Shown here: one piece after another, positions 44,857 to 54,130 of the stretch | Layout: every line of letters starts with the position of its first letter | Position numbering within the stretch: the first letter of the stretch is position 1 | Source: Cyclobacteriaceae bacterium YHN15 | GTDB taxonomy: Bacteria; Bacteroidota; Bacteroidia; Cytophagales; Cyclobacteriaceae | DNA length: 64,000 nt | Direction: 5' to 3' | Assembly: GCA_003797895.1 (NCBI GenBank) | Contig: RKQB01000003.1 | Location: 310,001 to 374,000 of the forward strand | Translations under genes and position numbers: made by a program | Notes under the pieces: model-generated | Told to the model about the DNA's origin: nothing | Seen by the model: only the letters and a program-made list of their open reading frames with translations | The model's database searches: none

Positions 44857-47589
44857 TTATTTTGTTGCCTTTTCTCCCAACTGATGAATCGTATTCTGGA
44901 CAACTCCCTCCCTGCTATTTCCCCGATCATCCTTAATCTGGTATTGGATTTCCATAACCCAAGTTGGCTTGATCTCCGGGATGGTCAATTTGATAGTTTT
45001 CTTGTCCATGTTCAATTCAGCCTTGGTGACTTGCAATATTTTTTCGTTGTAATGTTTGGATCCGTATTTTCTTGAGCGGAGCAAGTCCCAGGTTTTCACT
45101 GTATAATGACTTACATCTTCAACACTTCTTTCATCAAGTTTGTCCGTAAAGCTCAATTGTATACCGGTTTTTGTTGCTTGTATACCCACTGGAATGACCA
45201 TAGGTTGATCAACTTTCCTTATCCTGTAGAGTCCTCCCAATTGCGGTTGTGTAGAGCCCCAAGCAGACAAGCCACAAAGGTATAATTGTTCATCTTCGGG
45301 ATTGAATCTGCCCCTCATGACTCCTGTAGAAAATCTTGGGATAGGCAATTCAAATATTCCCCCCTGTACCTGGTCCCCAATTTTCTCAAAAGGAACAACA
45401 AAAACTTTCCCATAGCCATAGGATAAATTCAGCAGCTTTCCATTGAGAGCACCCCACTTTTTACTATCCACCCAAAGCAGTTCGGAAGGTGACTGATCTC
45501 TATCTCTTTCCACCCAAACCAGCGGAAGTTCCATTCCGTTTTCCGTGCTGTCGGCAGGGGGATTATACCCGAACATATTTCCGTAAAATCCACCCTTTTT
45601 AACCCAGTTGATCCGGTTCATAGGATTCCAGTGGCCTTCTTGGTCGGTCACGATAAAAGTACCATCAGGGTTGATGCATACTCCGTTAGCAGCCCTAAAA
45701 CCATTAGCAATTATTTCAGTCTTCAAACCATCTTTACTCACCTTAATTAAGGTTCCATGCTGAGGGATTAAGGCTTCTCTTGCATGACGTGCACTTTTTG
45801 CATAATAAAAATTACCTTCTTTATCGGCCTGAAGCCCCATAGCAAACTCATGAAAATGATCTGTTACTTGATGGTCATTGTTGAAACTCTCGTAAAAATC
45901 TGTTTCCTTGTCTCCGTTTAAATCATGCAAACGGACAAGCTGATCTCTACAGGTGACAAAAATTTCCTCATTGATTACTTTAATGCCCAAAGGCTGAAAC
46001 AAACCTGAAGCTATCCTTTGCCAGGTAAGCTTTCCGGAATTTTTAATAAAGCCTTCAACAAGCCAAACATCCCCATCAGTAGAGCAAATCACGCCTTTAT
46101 TGGGGTCTTTGAAAAAGTCGAGCCCACTTAATCTGAACTGATTCTTCCACGGACTGTCAAAAGGAGGGTTCATGATATCCACCTGAAAAGGACCTTCATG
46201 CTCCCCCATTTGGATTTCGCTTGTTAATTTTTGAGGATATCTTGCAGGGCCTCCTTTGATGAATGCATTCAAATCTTCCGGCAGGTTGGATGATTTGGCA
46301 TATTGCTCTATCCTATCAACTCCCGGTTTAGCAATCAGTAATTTGATTTTAATGGGTTGAGCGGAAGCAAGTTCCATGGCGATAAACCCATCCTGATCTT
46401 TTAAAATGGCTCCCTCTCCCAATAAAGCAACAGCTGTTCCTGAAGGGGCGATTCTCATTTTCAAAGGTCTATCAGAAGAGGAAATATTGAAAGTCCGCGT
46501 GAACACCGGCTGATTTTCTACCTTTTCCAACCCAAATGTTTCCAATATTTTTGCGTTACCAACTGTGTAAGAAATAATCACCCTACCTCGGTATTGATAA
46601 AGCCCCTTGTAATGTGCCCATTCTCTTGGCAATGGCCCAAATTTTCTTTTATCCCTGGCTGTAAACCTGGGATCGTCAAAGCTGCCTGTAATTGGATTGG
46701 CCCAAGCTGGAACTACAGGATTCTCAAAATGGAGATCACCTATTGTCCTGGGAGAAATATTATGTTTTTCATTGAATAAAATTGCTTCCCAGTCTATAAA
46801 TCCCTCTCCTGTCCAAGCCCCTGCCACCCTCAATAGGTCATGGTCGAACATCATCCACGCGCCACCGGCTGCTACTCCTCCATTCCCTTGGTCTAATCTG
46901 ACTGCAATTCCTTTGTAAGCAAAATTGGCATTCTCGAGATTTTCATCAGGTAGAGGTGCGGGGCCGGAAGATCTTTCCCTAGGAGGAGTTTTTAAACCTG
47001 CCATTTCATAGGTGTTGATCAAAAAATTACCATAATCCATTTCAGCCCAAGGCTTGAACTCCCTGGGAACAGGACCTGTGTTCATTCCTCTGGGCAAGCT
47101 GGCCAAATATGCTGAATCTAGATTGAAATATTGATCCGGATTCCTTTCCAATAAAAAAGTCTCACGGATATAATGGATAAGATCATATTTTTCTACCGGT
47201 GTCAAATTGACCTGTGGAGGCATGGAACCATAGCCTCTTGTCAGGGTTTGGTAGATAGAGAAAGGATCACTGCCTACTTTAAATGTGTCTTGCCAAAATT
47301 TAAAGGCAGTGGGAAGAGAACCCTCCTGTTCATGATTCCCGTGACAATTAAAGCAAATGTTGTTGTAGATATGTTCTCCTGTCCTGAGGGATTCTCCATG
47401 CCTGTCCCCCCATGCCTCTAACAAACCTTGGTGATCCAGGTTTTTTTCAAATTCGGGAAGTTCCGATTCAGGCAAAATAAATCCTGCATTAGCATTGGAT
47501 TCAGAATTATTACTTTTATCACCTTGATTACACCCTAAAATCAAAAGGAAAATAAGTGCTAAATACACCCTAGATCTCATGCTATTCAT
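44857..47589 (-). CDS. Lipoprotein: cytochrome c fused to DUF6797-like and propeller domains
   Basis: A 910-residue exported protein. A lipoprotein signal ends in LILGC (Cys20); an in-frame Met4 is an alternative start. A c-type haem motif CFNCH (79-83) heads the cytochrome c domain, with the likely axial Met in YGSMPPQ. The centre has a DUF6797-type region (about 180-500), and the rest resembles a glucose/sorbosone-dehydrogenase-type beta-propeller (e.g. NGVCINPDGTFIVTDQEGHW, RIAPSGTAVALLGEG). These proteins are common in planctomycetes and some Bacteroidota and presumably transfer electrons from sugar oxidation; their substrate is unknown. It is the last gene of a minus operon, 25 bases after the DUF4440 gene. 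Confidence 0.85.
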   Translation of the reverse strand: MNSMRSRVYLALIFLLILGCNQGDKSNNSESNANAGFILPESELPEFEKNLDHQGLLEAWGDRHGESLRTGEHIYNNICFNCHGNHEQEGSLPTAFKFWQDTFKVGSDPFSIYQTLTRGYGSMPPQVNLTPVEKYDLIHYIRETFLLERNPDQYFNLDSAYLASLPRGMNTGPVPREFKPWAEMDYGNFLINTYEMAGLKTPPRERSSGPAPLPDENLENANFAYKGIAVRLDQGNGGVAAGGAWMMFDHDLLRVAGAWTGEGFIDWEAILFNEKHNISPRTIGDLHFENPVVPAWANPITGSFDDPRFTARDKRKFGPLPREWAHYKGLYQYRGRVIISYTVGNAKILETFGLEKVENQPVFTRTFNISSSDRPLKMRIAPSGTAVALLGEGAILKDQDGFIAMELASAQPIKIKLLIAKPGVDRIEQYAKSSNLPEDLNAFIKGGPARYPQKLTSEIQMGEHEGPFQVDIMNPPFDSPWKNQFRLSGLDFFKDPNKGVICSTDGDVWLVEGFIKNSGKLTWQRIASGLFQPLGIKVINEEIFVTCRDQLVRLHDLNGDKETDFYESFNNDHQVTDHFHEFAMGLQADKEGNFYYAKSARHAREALIPQHGTLIKVSKDGLKTEIIANGFRAANGVCINPDGTFIVTDQEGHWNPMNRINWVKKGGFYGNMFGYNPPADSTENGMELPLVWVERDRDQSPSELLWVDSKKWGALNGKLLNLSYGYGKVFVVPFEKIGDQVQGGIFELPIPRFSTGVMRGRFNPEDEQLYLCGLSAWGSTQPQLGGLYRIRKVDQPMVIPVGIQATKTGIQLSFTDKLDERSVEDVSHYTVKTWDLLRSRKYGSKHYNEKILQVTKAELNMDKKTIKLTIPEIKPTWVMEIQYQIKDDRGNSREGVVQNTIHQLGEKATK

Positions 47590-47614
47590 TTTTTCATTAT
47601 TTGAGAAGAAAATT

Positions 47615-48070
47615 TCATTTCCCCTTTAATTCCTCATCCGGAACCGCCATAGTATGATTGGCCAAGAGCACATACTTTCCTTTTTCCTTCACATAAGTCC
47701 TCATGAAATGGTAAGTCACGGGGCTTGGCCCCCTGTCCACTAAAGTAAATCCACTTACTACACCAGTTTTCCCAAAAATCACCACAGTTTGGTCACGGGA
47801 AACCCTTCCCCTGGTATCGTTTTGCTGTCCATCCTGAATCCGCTTAGCCCGTGAAATCACTGCCTCCTTTCCATCAATTAAACTTGCATGATTGTGTACC
47901 CAAACAAAATCTTTTGCCAGCAGATTCTCCAAAAAAACAACGTTTGACTCCAAAAGGGCTTTTTCCCAGCCAAGATCCAGTTCCAAAAGTTTTTGATGCT
48001 CTGGCGTTTGTGCTACAGAAAGGAATGCCAATAAGCAAAGGATTAAAGATGTCGTGATGGTTTTTTTCAT
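47615..48070 (-). CDS. Secreted DUF4440/NTF2-like protein
   Basis: A 151-residue protein with a signal peptide (MKKTITTSLILCLLAFLSVAQ). The mature part is an NTF2-like DUF4440 domain: ELDLGWEKALLESNVVFLENLLAKDF, then WVHNHASLIDGKEAVI and HFMRTYVKEKGKYVLLANH. Function is unknown. It lies between two cytochrome c proteins in one operon, so it may assist them or bind the same substrate. Confidence 0.85.
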   Translation of the reverse strand: MKKTITTSLILCLLAFLSVAQTPEHQKLLELDLGWEKALLESNVVFLENLLAKDFVWVHNHASLIDGKEAVISRAKRIQDGQQNDTRGRVSRDQTVVIFGKTGVVSGFTLVDRGPSPVTYHFMRTYVKEKGKYVLLANHTMAVPDEELKGK

Positions 48071-48100
48071 GGTTTTTTCCTTATTTCAAGATGTTCACAC

Positions 48101-48148
48101 TTATATCGCCGAAGGCATATATCCATTTATATCGCAAAGCATATATCA
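48101..48148. repeat. Two TATATCGC-type dyads
   Basis: TTATATCGCCGAAGGCATATATCC and TTATATCGCAAAGCATATATC stand side by side: two short near-palindromes with GAA/AAA centres. They lie in the 81-base gap between the 1060-aa protein and the DUF4440 gene, both on the minus strand. Confidence 0.6.
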
Positions 48149-48151
48149 CCA

Positions 48152-51100
48152 TTATTTCTCCATAGGATGTTCCTTAAGCAACTCTGCAGGAGAATAGAAT
48201 CCCTTTCTATCCGCTACTGAAGCCCTGACCTCTTTTACTTTTTCGGGCCTGATGGGGGATGCTTGGTTACCAAAAGAGTTTCTCACATATGTCAATACCG
48301 CCGCAATTTCATTGTCATTGAGCATGCCTTCATAAGGAGTCATCGGAACTTGTCCCGGATATTCCCTGCCCAAGACTTCTATGGGGCCTAATAAACCTTT
48401 TAGCACTAATTTAATCAGTCTTTCTTCGCTGCCTAAAACCCAAGGCGTGCCAACTATAGGTGGAAACAAGGATGCGGAAAGCCCCCTTCCATCGGGTTGA
48501 TGACAGGTGCTGCAGTAACCGTCCCTGCTATAGATCTCTTTCCCCATGTTAAACAGTTCCAGATCACCCCCAGAGAGATTGGATTTGATGTCTTCTTCTT
48601 TTTTCTCCCTGACAGATAAACCATTGATGTGTGCAACCGCGGCCTCATGGGCATGAACCATCCAATTATCCAAAGGCATTTTCTCCGCTTCAGCCAAAAC
48701 AGGCAATCCCTTTTCCCTGGGCAACCAAGATGCAGCTACGATGGCCTCCAGCCTGACCCTTCCATGTTCGTCTTTCACTGCCTGCATCAATAATTCATCC
48801 TGGTTCTCTACCTGATGCCCTGAATACCTCAATACCCTTACTGCTGCTGCCCTTGCCCGGTAGTCCTTGGCTTGAAGCACCTGCTTGAGTAACTCCTGAT
48901 CCACTTTATTCAATCCCCAGGTTACCCATAATGCTTCTGTCAAATAGTGCTCGTATTTGGAATCATTTTTATCCAAACTCGCTGCCCAAGATTTGATAGC
49001 TGAAGTGACTTCATCCGCATTACGTCCTCTCAATTCTCTCCTGGTTCTGTATCGTGCTCTGAATTCAGGAAGCTTCAAATTATCCAACAATTCCGGGATA
49101 CTTGCCCCATCGACTTTGGCTGGAGTCACTAATGGCCTTGATGGATAGGTAATCCTGTAAACCCTACCATGCACATGGTCACGAAGTGGATCCCGCGCAT
49201 TGTGCTGCATGTGACCGATTAGGACATTGTGCCAATCGATAAAGTACAAAGATCCATCCGGAGCAAATTCCATATCCACAGGCCTGAAATTCCTGTCTGT
49301 CCCTTTAACTATATCCTGTCTGAACTTGGTGATAAAACCTGTTCCCTCATCAATCATTTGGTGTTGCTTCATGCCTAAAAAACCAATGGTATTGGCAATC
49401 AACATATCGCCTTGCACTTCATCCGGGAAGTGCCTACTGGAAACGAACTCCAATCCCGAAGTGGGCCTAACCCGATGTGCTTCTTCAATCAAATTCTCAG
49501 ATTTATGGGTAGCTTCTCCATATCTTGGCAAAACAGAGCCGGGCATCATCCACCTCACATCAGGGCCCGAAGTTTCGGCAAAGAAATTCTGACCCCAGTC
49601 ATCAAATGCAATCCCCCAGGGATTGGGTATTGCCAATTGTGCAGTTCTTTCCAAATGACTTCTGGATGGATTGAATCTGTAAAAACCACCGTTGGTTGCC
49701 CTGACTGGACCATAAGATGTTTCCACATTGGTATGCAAAAAGACACCTTCTCCCATATAAATCGCCCCTGAAGGATCTGCAGCAAAAGCTGAAATCACAT
49801 GGTGGGTATCGTGGTCATCAAACCCGCTCAAAAGAATTTCAACCTTATCTGCCTTATCATCACCATTGGTATCAATCAGGATTTTCAGGTTTGTTCCTTG
49901 AGATATATACACCCCTTCCGGAGCAATTTCAAAACCCATGGGTAAATGAAGCCCATCTGCAAATATGGTCTGCTTGTCTGCCTTTCCATCTCCATCAGTA
50001 TCTTCCAAAATAATGATCTTATCATTTGGTTTACTGTCACCCGGTTTGTAATGCGGGTAACTTGGACAAGTAGCCACCCAAAGCCTCCCTTTGTTGTCAA
50101 AACTCATCTGTACGGGATTGGCTAAATCCGGAAATTCAACCTCAGAGGCAAAAAGTTCTATTTTATACCCATCAGGAACAGTCAATGTGTTTAAAGCATC
50201 TTCTCCATAAAGATATTCCAAACTACCATTCTGTTGGGGATTGAAATTGGTTTGAACCGGAGGAAGCTCCCTGGTGCTTTTGTCAGCAGCCACCAGATCC
50301 ATTTTCTCACCTTTGGCGGCCTTCCAGATAGCCTCATCCCTGATGGCCGTCATTTGCCGGATTTTCTCCAATTCCGCCGGATAGTTGTCAGGCCCAAAAG
50401 GCTTGTAGCGTCTTCCATAAACATGGACCCCATTGGGGGATTTGTAATCACTGTGCCACATCCAATTCTTTTCCATGACCATTTCATGGATCAATTCCCT
50501 ATGCTGTTCAGCTTTTGGTTTTACTTTACCAAAAACCTGATCCGCCAATAAAACTGCTAATTTTTTATACCCCTCTTCATTCAATTGGGATCCATCAATA
50601 GTCAAAGGTTGGGATGATGAGGAATACCATTTTTTAGAAGGATTAAATGCATCTACAAACAGCACCTTATTCTTTTCTGTAACCTCCTGCATGGCCTTTG
50701 TATACAAGGCAAGATTCTCATTTTCCTTTTTACCATTGGGCAAATCTTTGATAGAAGATAAATCCTCAAAAGCTATGGGGGATATGATGGCCAGTTGAGG
50801 TATGGTATTCCCATTATATTGCTGATTCAGGGTATGCTTGATAAAAGCATCCAGTTCAGCTTTGTAATTATCCAAACCTTCCTGACCTTGAAAAGACTCA
50901 TTGTAGCCAAAAAAAGCAAGAATAATATCCGCATTATGTCTTGATAACCACTCATCAGGAGTCTCAAAATGCCCTTGAGAATCCGAATAATTGGCCAACT
51001 CGGTCTGGAATTCCTCAGCACCGGGGAAAGCCCATGGTGATACCCTACCGGAATGCGGTCGGAAACCCGGAGTATTTCCGCCATCAGACATGTTTCGGAT

Positions 51101-51334
51101 ATACAACAGACTATCAGGATACCTGACATGCATTTCTGTTTCAAATAGGCCATATTCCATCATTCTGGATCCCAGATTGTTTCCAACAAGGATAATATGA
51201 TCTCCTTTATTAAGTTTTAGATTGTCTTTTTGACTGCATTGGAAAGCATTCAAGGAAAAAATAAGTATTACCAAAATTTTCAACAATACTCTGGTTTGGG
51301 TTATCAGGCGGTTTATCATTTTTCTAATGTGCAT
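48152..51334 (-). CDS. Multidomain lipoprotein: SGNH-like, propeller, HEAT and cytochrome c
   Basis: A 1060-residue exported protein. The signal region ends FSLNAFQC (lipobox Cys33); Met6 is an alternative start. Residues 43-270 form an SGNH-hydrolase-like domain (IILVGNNLGSRM, FFGYNESFQG, DGSQLNEEGY). A PVC-type membrane-bound dehydrogenase propeller follows (about 385-750, e.g. GRLWVATCPSYPHY, GDMLIANTIGFLG), then HEAT-type helices (about 755-920) and a cytochrome c domain with CSTCH near 940. The order matches PVC-group haem proteins. In the SGNH part the GDSL Ser is Asn and the DxxH His is Gln, so it may not be hydrolytic. It is the first gene of the minus operon, divergent from the eight-gene operon. 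Confidence 0.88.
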   Translation of the reverse strand: MHIRKMINRLITQTRVLLKILVILIFSLNAFQCSQKDNLKLNKGDHIILVGNNLGSRMMEYGLFETEMHVRYPDSLLYIRNMSDGGNTPGFRPHSGRVSPWAFPGAEEFQTELANYSDSQGHFETPDEWLSRHNADIILAFFGYNESFQGQEGLDNYKAELDAFIKHTLNQQYNGNTIPQLAIISPIAFEDLSSIKDLPNGKKENENLALYTKAMQEVTEKNKVLFVDAFNPSKKWYSSSSQPLTIDGSQLNEEGYKKLAVLLADQVFGKVKPKAEQHRELIHEMVMEKNWMWHSDYKSPNGVHVYGRRYKPFGPDNYPAELEKIRQMTAIRDEAIWKAAKGEKMDLVAADKSTRELPPVQTNFNPQQNGSLEYLYGEDALNTLTVPDGYKIELFASEVEFPDLANPVQMSFDNKGRLWVATCPSYPHYKPGDSKPNDKIIILEDTDGDGKADKQTIFADGLHLPMGFEIAPEGVYISQGTNLKILIDTNGDDKADKVEILLSGFDDHDTHHVISAFAADPSGAIYMGEGVFLHTNVETSYGPVRATNGGFYRFNPSRSHLERTAQLAIPNPWGIAFDDWGQNFFAETSGPDVRWMMPGSVLPRYGEATHKSENLIEEAHRVRPTSGLEFVSSRHFPDEVQGDMLIANTIGFLGMKQHQMIDEGTGFITKFRQDIVKGTDRNFRPVDMEFAPDGSLYFIDWHNVLIGHMQHNARDPLRDHVHGRVYRITYPSRPLVTPAKVDGASIPELLDNLKLPEFRARYRTRRELRGRNADEVTSAIKSWAASLDKNDSKYEHYLTEALWVTWGLNKVDQELLKQVLQAKDYRARAAAVRVLRYSGHQVENQDELLMQAVKDEHGRVRLEAIVAASWLPREKGLPVLAEAEKMPLDNWMVHAHEAAVAHINGLSVREKKEEDIKSNLSGGDLELFNMGKEIYSRDGYCSTCHQPDGRGLSASLFPPIVGTPWVLGSEERLIKLVLKGLLGPIEVLGREYPGQVPMTPYEGMLNDNEIAAVLTYVRNSFGNQASPIRPEKVKEVRASVADRKGFYSPAELLKEHPMEK

Positions 51335-51721
51335 GAAATGGGTTTAAAATTATATAGCTAACAAAATGAAATAAAATATTCCATTTAATTTTTTGACCTG
51401 TATCCTGTGATATCCTGCTCTTTTAGGAAATCTAATTGGGGAGGAATTTAGACATACTTCCTTAAAATAGAAATAAGGTATTGAATTAACTAGGAGAAAA
51501 ACACAATTGGTCAATGGATTGTATAAGAATCGATATGGACTTCGTGATGATAATTAAGAATTGTTCTTTATAGAGCCATTTTTTCTCTTTTAATTTAGCA
51601 TATAGAAGTTTGTAGATATGCATTTATACAGGTGGGTACAGGACAGTTATTTGACTTAAACTTAAGAAAATTATATATTGAAACTTTGTGTATAATCCTC
51701 TCAAATGAGTAACAAAATCCA
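51335..51721. promoter_or_regulatory. Divergent promoter region between the two cytochrome/sugar operons
   Basis: About 387 AT-rich bases with no gene, serving both the minus operon (48152-51334 onwards) and the plus operon (51722-63750). No clear operator dyad or Bacteroidota -7/-33 pair could be assigned by eye. Confidence 0.5.
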
Positions 51722-54106
51722 ATGATTTTAGAAAATTTCTGGCTTTGGCAATTCCTTGGAAGGCTACATCCCCTTGTGGTCCACTTCCCGATTGGACTTT
51801 TGTTATTTGCTGCGTTATTGGAGCTGTTCACCATTGGAAAATTCCATTCCAAACTTAGACCAGGAATCAATGTACTTGTTTTAGGAGGTACAGTTTCTTC
51901 CTTTCTTGCCGCTTTATTTGGTTGGTTATTGGCAGAAAATGAAGGTATCAGCGGTACTTTATTAGATCAACATCGACAGACCGGAATCATTACCTCTATA
52001 ATTTGTCTTGTTTTACTTATTTTTTTATTTCAGGTAGTTATTAAAGACAAGTTGCAGAAAATAAAACTTTTCAGGGGGATTTTATTTACCACCGCAATAG
52101 GGATTATAATCACAGGACATTTAGGTGCTTCTTTGACGCATGGTGAAGATTTTTTAAGCAGTGCTTTACCTTGGAATCATGTTGATTCCCAATCTATAGG
52201 ACGGGAATTTGACTTGGCCGGCTATGAATCCCTGAATGGAGAATTAAATACGGAAGCAGAACTGAAATTACTTGGAGAAGTTAGATCCATAATTGCCCAT
52301 AACTGCTATAAATGTCATAGTGGAGCAAAAATAGAAGGTGACTTAAGATTAGATTCAAGGGAGTTTGTGTTTAAAGGAGGAGAATCAGGCCAGGTTATCT
52401 TGCCGGGAAATCCGCAGGAAAGTGAGCTAATAAGAAGAATTAAACTTCCCAAAAACCATCAAGATGTAATGCCTTCCAAAGGAAGTCCATTGAGTAAACA
52501 GGAGATCTCTTTACTTACACTTTGGATTGAAAAAGGTACTCCTTGGCCAGACGGGGCGGCTACTCCCAGCATCTATAGGGTGGCAGAACTGGCACCTAGG
52601 CGGCCTGAGCTGCCTAATCCTTCGAATGGATTAAACAACCCCATTGACCTGTGGGTTAATGAATATTTTCTTCAAAACAACCTGAAATGGCCAAAAAGCA
52701 TTGATGACAAAACGTTTTTGAAAAGAATATTCCTGGATGTAGTGGGCTTATTGCCAAGTCCGGAAGTATTGGAGGCTTTCTCCACAGACCAACAACCCGA
52801 TAAAAGAGCGCTCATTGTTAGGAATCTTTTGGAGAGAAATGATGATTATGCCATGCACTGGTTGACATTTTGGAATGATAACCTAAGAAATGATTATACA
52901 GGTACCGGGTACATCACCAATGGCAGGTATAATATCACAGACTGGCTCTACCAATCCCTGAGAAACAATAAACCTTATGATACCTTTGTCAGGGAGCTTC
53001 TCTATCCGGATGAAAAATCCAAAGGCTTTATAGAAGGTATCCGGTGGCGTGGCACGGTGAATGCCAGTCAGCGGACAGAGATGCAAGCCGCACAAAATGT
53101 AGGACAGGTAATCTTGGGACTTAACCTTAAATGTGCCTCCTGCCACGACAGCTTTATATCCGATTGGAAACTGGAAGAAGCATATGCTTTCGCGAATATT
53201 TTTGCAGATACTACTTTGGAAGTCAGTCGATGTGAACAACCAACCGGTAAGCTGGCTGGAACCAAAATTCTTTGGGATGAATTGGGAGAAATTGACAGTC
53301 TGGCCTCCCGTACTGAAAAACTCAGGCAACTTTCTGAAAAACTTGTCCAGCCTGCCAACGGAAGAATGTACAGGACAATTGTCAATAGAATATGGAAGCA
53401 AATGATGGGAAGGGGATTGGTAGAACCCCTTGATGAAATGGACAATGAACCCTGGAGCCAGGATTTGTTGGACTGGTTGGCCTCTGAATTTGTTGACAGT
53501 AATTATGACCTAAAAGAACTGATCTATCTCATCGGAACTTCAAAAATATATCAGTCCGCTTCTACTGGGGTAGAAAATCCAGGTCTATTGCAGTCAGATG
53601 ACTATGTTTTTGCCAGCATGACCCGAAGAAGAATCACTGCAGAACAATTTTCAGATGCCGTGAGTCAGATCATCAATCCGGTTTTTGAAGAAGGAGAAAT
53701 AAAATATGACCCTTTCCAGTTGTCCAAAAATGAAGCTTCAAAACCAAAATTTGTCAGAGCCTCTTTAGTGGCCAACAACAGTTTCCTTACTGCTTTGGGC
53801 AGACCCAACCGTGAAATTGTATCGACCAGCAGGGATTCACAGGCCAATCTGTTACAATCGCTTGAGCTGACTAATGGGGAACGCTTATTTGCCGTACTTG
53901 AAAAGGGGGCCATTCAATGGCGCAATAAATATATAACGGGAGAGGCCATAGCAGAAGAATTATATAAAAAGGCGCTGCTTCGAAATTTAAACCAAAAAGA
54001 ACTGAAACTAGCCAAGGAAGCCTTAGGTGACCATCCAGATCCCGAACAAATTCAGGATTTTTTTTGGGCGGTATTGTTACTACCTGAATTTCAGATAATT
54101 TACTAG
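51722..54106 (+). CDS. Membrane protein with DUF2231, cytochrome c, DUF1549 and DUF1553 domains
   Basis: A 794-residue protein. The first 150 residues contain about four membrane helices of DUF2231 type (GRLHPLVVHFPIGLLLF). A PSCyt1-like haem motif CYKCH (195-199) follows in AHNCYKCHSGAKIEGDLRLD, then DUF1549 (about 310-510; FLKRIFLDVVGLLPSPEV) with a second CASCH motif near 470, and DUF1553 (about 535-790; RTIVNRIWKQMMGRGLVEP). This is the planctomycete-type PSD1/PSCyt architecture, typically paired with a DUF1501 protein, as here 24 bases downstream. It probably passes electrons to the membrane; its reaction is unproven. First gene of an eight-gene operon. Confidence 0.9.
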   Translation: MILENFWLWQFLGRLHPLVVHFPIGLLLFAALLELFTIGKFHSKLRPGINVLVLGGTVSSFLAALFGWLLAENEGISGTLLDQHRQTGIITSIICLVLLIFLFQVVIKDKLQKIKLFRGILFTTAIGIIITGHLGASLTHGEDFLSSALPWNHVDSQSIGREFDLAGYESLNGELNTEAELKLLGEVRSIIAHNCYKCHSGAKIEGDLRLDSREFVFKGGESGQVILPGNPQESELIRRIKLPKNHQDVMPSKGSPLSKQEISLLTLWIEKGTPWPDGAATPSIYRVAELAPRRPELPNPSNGLNNPIDLWVNEYFLQNNLKWPKSIDDKTFLKRIFLDVVGLLPSPEVLEAFSTDQQPDKRALIVRNLLERNDDYAMHWLTFWNDNLRNDYTGTGYITNGRYNITDWLYQSLRNNKPYDTFVRELLYPDEKSKGFIEGIRWRGTVNASQRTEMQAAQNVGQVILGLNLKCASCHDSFISDWKLEEAYAFANIFADTTLEVSRCEQPTGKLAGTKILWDELGEIDSLASRTEKLRQLSEKLVQPANGRMYRTIVNRIWKQMMGRGLVEPLDEMDNEPWSQDLLDWLASEFVDSNYDLKELIYLIGTSKIYQSASTGVENPGLLQSDDYVFASMTRRRITAEQFSDAVSQIINPVFEEGEIKYDPFQLSKNEASKPKFVRASLVANNSFLTALGRPNREIVSTSRDSQANLLQSLELTNGERLFAVLEKGAIQWRNKYITGEAIAEELYKKALLRNLNQKELKLAKEALGDHPDPEQIQDFFWAVLLLPEFQIIY

Positions 54107-54130
54107 TCCAAAGAAAATTGATGAAATAGC

